A stretch of 64,000 nucleotides of DNA, from the NCBI RefSeq assembly GCF_001590785.1, contig NZ_LTAO01000012.1, positions 369,792 to 433,791 on the forward strand. The letters run 5' to 3'. The notes under the pieces are model-generated. The model worked only from the letters and a program-made list of their open reading frames with translations. It ran no database searches and was not told where the DNA came from. Shown one piece after another: positions 61,777-64,000 of this stretch. Numbering within the stretch: position 1 is the first letter of the stretch; every line of letters starts with the position of its first letter. Made by a program: the position numbers and the translations under genes. The stretch is from Alkalihalobacillus trypoxylicola. Its GTDB lineage: Bacteria; Bacillota; Bacilli; Bacillales; Bacillaceae_D.

Positions 61777-62703
61777 TTAATAAAGTATTAATCCCTGCTG
61801 TATTTCTTTATAGTGAGAGATAAAGTGATTGTAATCGCCTAAACCTGCGTCCGTTATGAATCCATCGATATAATCAAAGGGGACATATTCGTGCATATAA
61901 ACAGAATCCTTGTAATAACGAGAAGGAGCTGTTGGTGCGATAACGTATATGGGAATTTCATTCTCGTAGGCTAGTTTCGCTAAATCATAACTTCCTTCTG
62001 GAAATAAAGGTTGAAGGTCATGATCTAAAGCATTAAAACAAAGAAGAACAGCACTTATAATATTGGAGTGTAAGTGGTTTTGCTTAATCCAGCTTGTCGT
62101 TAGTTGAAGATTTTTTAGTTTTACTTTAATCAATGTAAGGTTTTCGTCATGCTCGCCTAGAAAATAGGGGTGTAATGAAATACCCTTTTGTTTAGCTTGA
62201 TGGACAATCGACAAAACGGGGTTAGGAGAACGGTTTGTCGCGTTTATAAAAAGGATGTTTTGTTCATTTTTAAATAATTGGACAGTGTGCAGTCCTAAAT
62301 TTTCCCACATCAGATCCCAATTCTTCTGTTGTAAGTAAACTTCAGATAAAGCAATCTCTTTGGCCTCTTTTACATTCGTTGCTTTTTGGACGGAAGCAAC
62401 CAATCGTTTTAAAAATTGATGAAATGATAGAGAATTCATACTAGTGGCTAAATAGAGGCTTTGTTGCTCAAATTCATCTAAAAATAAAGGTAATTGATTG
62501 GAATGTTTGGAATGAGCCCATAAAGCTAGACCATAACCAGCAACTAAGCAAATATCCTCATCTCCAGCCACTTTCAAGAAATTGATACTTTGCCAAACCT
62601 GCTCAATATTAAAAAGGTTTTCAAAGGATATTTTATTTGGAAGTTGTTGATGATTTAAAATCGTTAGATGATCTTTTTGCCAAACTACTGTTTCTAAACT
62701 CAT
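61777..62703 (-). CDS. Divergent MtnA/eIF-2B-alpha-like protein
   Basis: The 308-residue protein resembles S-methyl-5-thioribose-1-phosphate isomerase. The N-terminus (VVWQKDHLTILNHQQLPNKI, then VAGDEDICLVAGYGLALWA) follows the MtnA pattern, and KLAYENEIPIYVIAPTAP near 265 matches the MtnA Rossmann part. The catalytic Cys motif (TxCNAG) and GADR-type Asp motif are not visible; the latter region reads NALDHD. The protein is about 40 residues shorter than MtnA (350). It is likely a non-catalytic or retargeted paralogue. ATG follows GGAGGAACGCT. Confidence 0.68.
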   Translation of the reverse strand: MSLETVVWQKDHLTILNHQQLPNKISFENLFNIEQVWQSINFLKVAGDEDICLVAGYGLALWAHSKHSNQLPLFLDEFEQQSLYLATSMNSLSFHQFLKRLVASVQKATNVKEAKEIALSEVYLQQKNWDLMWENLGLHTVQLFKNEQNILFINATNRSPNPVLSIVHQAKQKGISLHPYFLGEHDENLTLIKVKLKNLQLTTSWIKQNHLHSNIISAVLLCFNALDHDLQPLFPEGSYDLAKLAYENEIPIYVIAPTAPSRYYKDSVYMHEYVPFDYIDGFITDAGLGDYNHFISHYKEIQQGLILY

Positions 62704-62897
62704 AGCGTTCCTCCAACAAACGAATTAACTCATGTATGAGACATGAATCATAATATTGATTATATGATTACATATGTAGATCATGATATCTATATATTAC
62801 TTTAACACATTATTCTGATAATAGGTTAAATGAATGATTGAATGTTTAAGCTACATTGAAGACGGGAAAAAATAAAGAGCAAAGGAGTGAGTACAAA

Positions 62898-63536
62898 ATG
62901 AACATATTAGTTGTTGGTGCAAATGGTCAAGTAGCTAAAGAAACAATAAAAGAACTAAAAGCTCAAGGACATCAAGTAAAAGCGATGATTAGAAATGAAA
63001 AGCAATCAGATTTGTTAAAGAAGCAAGGTGCGGATGAAATCGTGATAGCCGATTTAGAAGAAGATATCACACACGCTTTTGTGGATGTAGATGGAGTAAT
63101 TTTTGCCGCAGGATCAGGTGGTAAAACAGGAGCTGATAAAACCATTCTAATTGATTTATGGGGAGCAATGAAGGTCATTGACCAAACGGTCGCTCATTCT
63201 ATAAAACGATTTGTCATGCTAAGCTCTATGGGCACAGTGGACCCTGATAAAAGTGATCAAATTCGTCACTATTTAGTGGCAAAAAAATTAGCCGATGATT
63301 ACTTAAAACAAACGGATCTAGATTATACGATTGTAAGGCCGGGTTCTTTAACGAATGATAAACCGACTCATCAGATTAAGCTTGAGGAAGAAATAGAAGT
63401 AAGAGATAACACCATTACTCGAGCAGATGTCGCTTCGGTTCTTGTTGCGGTTTTAGAAAAAGAAAATACGTATCAAAAAACATTTGAAATATTAAATGGT
63501 GATGTTGATATAAATACAGCAATAGAGCAAATATAA
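62898..63536 (+). CDS. NAD(P)-binding SDR protein, YhfK type
   Basis: The 212-residue atypical SDR has the Rossmann motif VVGANGQVAKE (residues about 5-15), the NADP region MIRNEKQ, then AAGSGGKTGADK (about 75), SSMGTVDPDKS and YTIVRPGSLTND (about 155). It is close to B. subtilis YhfK-like flavin-reductase-type proteins. The reaction is unknown; NADPH quinone or biliverdin-type reduction is possible. AAAGGAGTGAGTACAAA precedes ATG 62898. A terminator follows. Confidence 0.88.
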   Translation: MNILVVGANGQVAKETIKELKAQGHQVKAMIRNEKQSDLLKKQGADEIVIADLEEDITHAFVDVDGVIFAAGSGGKTGADKTILIDLWGAMKVIDQTVAHSIKRFVMLSSMGTVDPDKSDQIRHYLVAKKLADDYLKQTDLDYTIVRPGSLTNDKPTHQIKLEEEIEVRDNTITRADVASVLVAVLEKENTYQKTFEILNGDVDINTAIEQI

Positions 63537-63597
63537 AGCATTAAGTGCTGGGTTCGCTTTGACATAAAATAACAGATTAGTAACCATGTAACTATTA

Positions 63598-63638
63598 AAC
63601 AGGATCTTCCGTCGATGAAATGAAGGAAGGTCCTGTTA
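63598..63638 (+). terminator. Terminator after the YhfK-type gene
   Basis: AACAGGATCTTCC pairs with GGAAGGTCCTGTT (one G-T pair), followed by ACATTTT. Confidence 0.75.
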
Positions 63639-63689
63639 CATTTTGACTGAAAAAGTGGCATGGTCAAAATTTACTTATAATCTTAGACT

Positions 63690-63936
63690 AAGACATAACC
63701 TGTTTTTAAATCAACTCATAAAGCGAAACTTGAAATGATGTGTAATGAAAGCAAACATAAATAACGAAAAATGAAACCTCCTTCTTGAAAAAAGGAGGTT
63801 TTTTTTTGAATGGGTAGATTCCCTATGGAAGACGTAAGCTAGCGGACACAAGGCACGGAGACTCCAGTGGGAGGAAGTGGCCATGCCGAAATCCACTTTT
63901 AAAAAAGTTAGTTCGGCGCCACCCACCGGACTGAAG
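63690..63936 (+). repeat. R1 repeat copy J, interrupted by IS3-family element
   Basis: Stem AAACCTCC/GGAGGTTT (63774-63802) with T tract, TAAGCTAGCGGACACAAGG, CACGGAGACTCCAGTGGGAGG, GTGGCCATGCCGAAATCCACTTTT, GTTAGTTCGGCGCCACCC and ACCGGACTGAAGTG. The core stops where the insertion element begins, before TCTTGGGG. It shares the 464-base gap after the YhfK-type gene. Confidence 0.9.
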
Positions 63937-64000
63937 TGAACCCCAAAAGTTAGACAGCTTATGTTTAAGAAAACTGTTGGGCAAGAGTTCGGTACTGTAT
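63937..64000 (-). mobile_element. End of an IS3-family insertion sequence (continues beyond window)
   Basis: TGAACCCCAAAAGTTAGACA at 63937 is an IS3-family (IS150-like) terminal inverted repeat. The transposase end lies 28 bases inside it, read on the minus strand. The rest of the element lies past the window edge. Confidence 0.82.
63965..64000 (-). CDS. IS3-family transposase, C-terminal fragment
   Basis: The last 11 residues (IQYRTLAQQFS, stop TAA at 63965-63967) match the usual end of IS3-family OrfB, in which SPVQYRT precedes a short tail. The remainder, including the DDE domain, is outside the window. Identification rests on this short match plus the adjacent inverted repeat. Confidence 0.75.
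   Translation of the reverse strand: MQYRTLAQQFS

Noticed and set aside
1..64000. CRISPR array
   Set aside because: No series of short, evenly spaced direct repeats is present; the only repeats are the dispersed R1 and R2 families.
1..64000. tRNA or rRNA genes
   Set aside because: No GTTCGAATC-type T loops with cloverleaf partners and no rRNA-like conserved stretches were noticed.

Overview
The window comes from an AT-rich Gram-positive bacterium of the family Bacillaceae. Nearly every gene has a recognisable Bacillus subtilis-type relative (thiO/thiD, yjcF/yjcH, yutG, yclNOPQ, artPQR-yqjA, yqjC, yqjE, yqjQ, tnrA, cysH-sat-cysP-cysC, proBA, xpt). Ribosome binding sites are strong AGGAGG types, TTG and GTG starts are common, and a T-box, an FMN riboswitch and a guanine riboswitch are present. 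Exported proteins are very acidic and there is a NaChBac-type sodium channel gene, which points to an alkaliphile of the Alkalihalobacillus group. The channel filter TLDSWGS recalls, from memory, the channel of Bacillus alcalophilus; that species link is an inference.

Layout, left to right. 1-3163: end of a thiamine cluster (thiO, thiD), an anchored acidic protein and a DUF1385/thiamine-binding fusion. 3.4-7.6 kb: GNAT and esterase genes, yutG, a small unknown gene and fumC. 7.7-11.6 kb: Fur-controlled siderophore ABC transporter yclNOPQ. 11.8-13.6 kb: msrA-msrB and a YvrJ/DUF2922/DUF1659 operon. 13.8-22.3 kb: PAS histidine kinase, tiny lipoprotein, artPQR, then yqjA, L,D-transpeptidase, a Prli42-like miniprotein, methylmalonyl-CoA epimerase and yqjE. 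22.7-26 kb: Na/phosphate symporter and DNA polymerase IV. 26-31 kb: a SigD-type motility unit (FliK-like, FlhX, FliS, flagellin) and yaaR. 31.6-35 kb: CAAX protease, SRPBCC protein, an EamA transporter under an FMN riboswitch, and the c-di-AMP receptor cbpB/darB. 35-45.7 kb: sulfate assimilation (yezD, cysH, sat, cysP, cysC) and siroheme synthesis (sumT-hemD, sirB, sirC), separated by a subtilase, a polysaccharide deacetylase-like gene and tnrA. 46.3-52.5 kb: aspartate kinase, sodium channel, proC and T-box-controlled proB-proA. 52.6-59.2 kb: two SDR genes, asparagine synthetase, and xpt with a purine permease under a guanine riboswitch. 59.3-64 kb: orphan holin, YjcZ-type and other miniproteins, PTS EIIA, yebE, a divergent MtnA-like protein, a YhfK-type SDR and the end of an IS3-family element.

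Genes work together in visible modules: iron uptake (Fur), sulfate to sulfide plus siroheme (the sulfite/nitrite reductase cofactor, next to the nitrogen regulator TnrA), proline synthesis, guanine salvage and flagellar filament export.

The most unusual non-coding content is a dispersed repeat family, called R1 here: nine copies of about 190-290 bp, eight of them directly 3' of a gene in the gene's orientation. Each starts with a terminator-like stem whose sequence changes in a compensated way between copies. A second structured repeat (R2) occurs twice in opposite orientation. No rRNA, tRNA, CRISPR array or complete prophage was seen.
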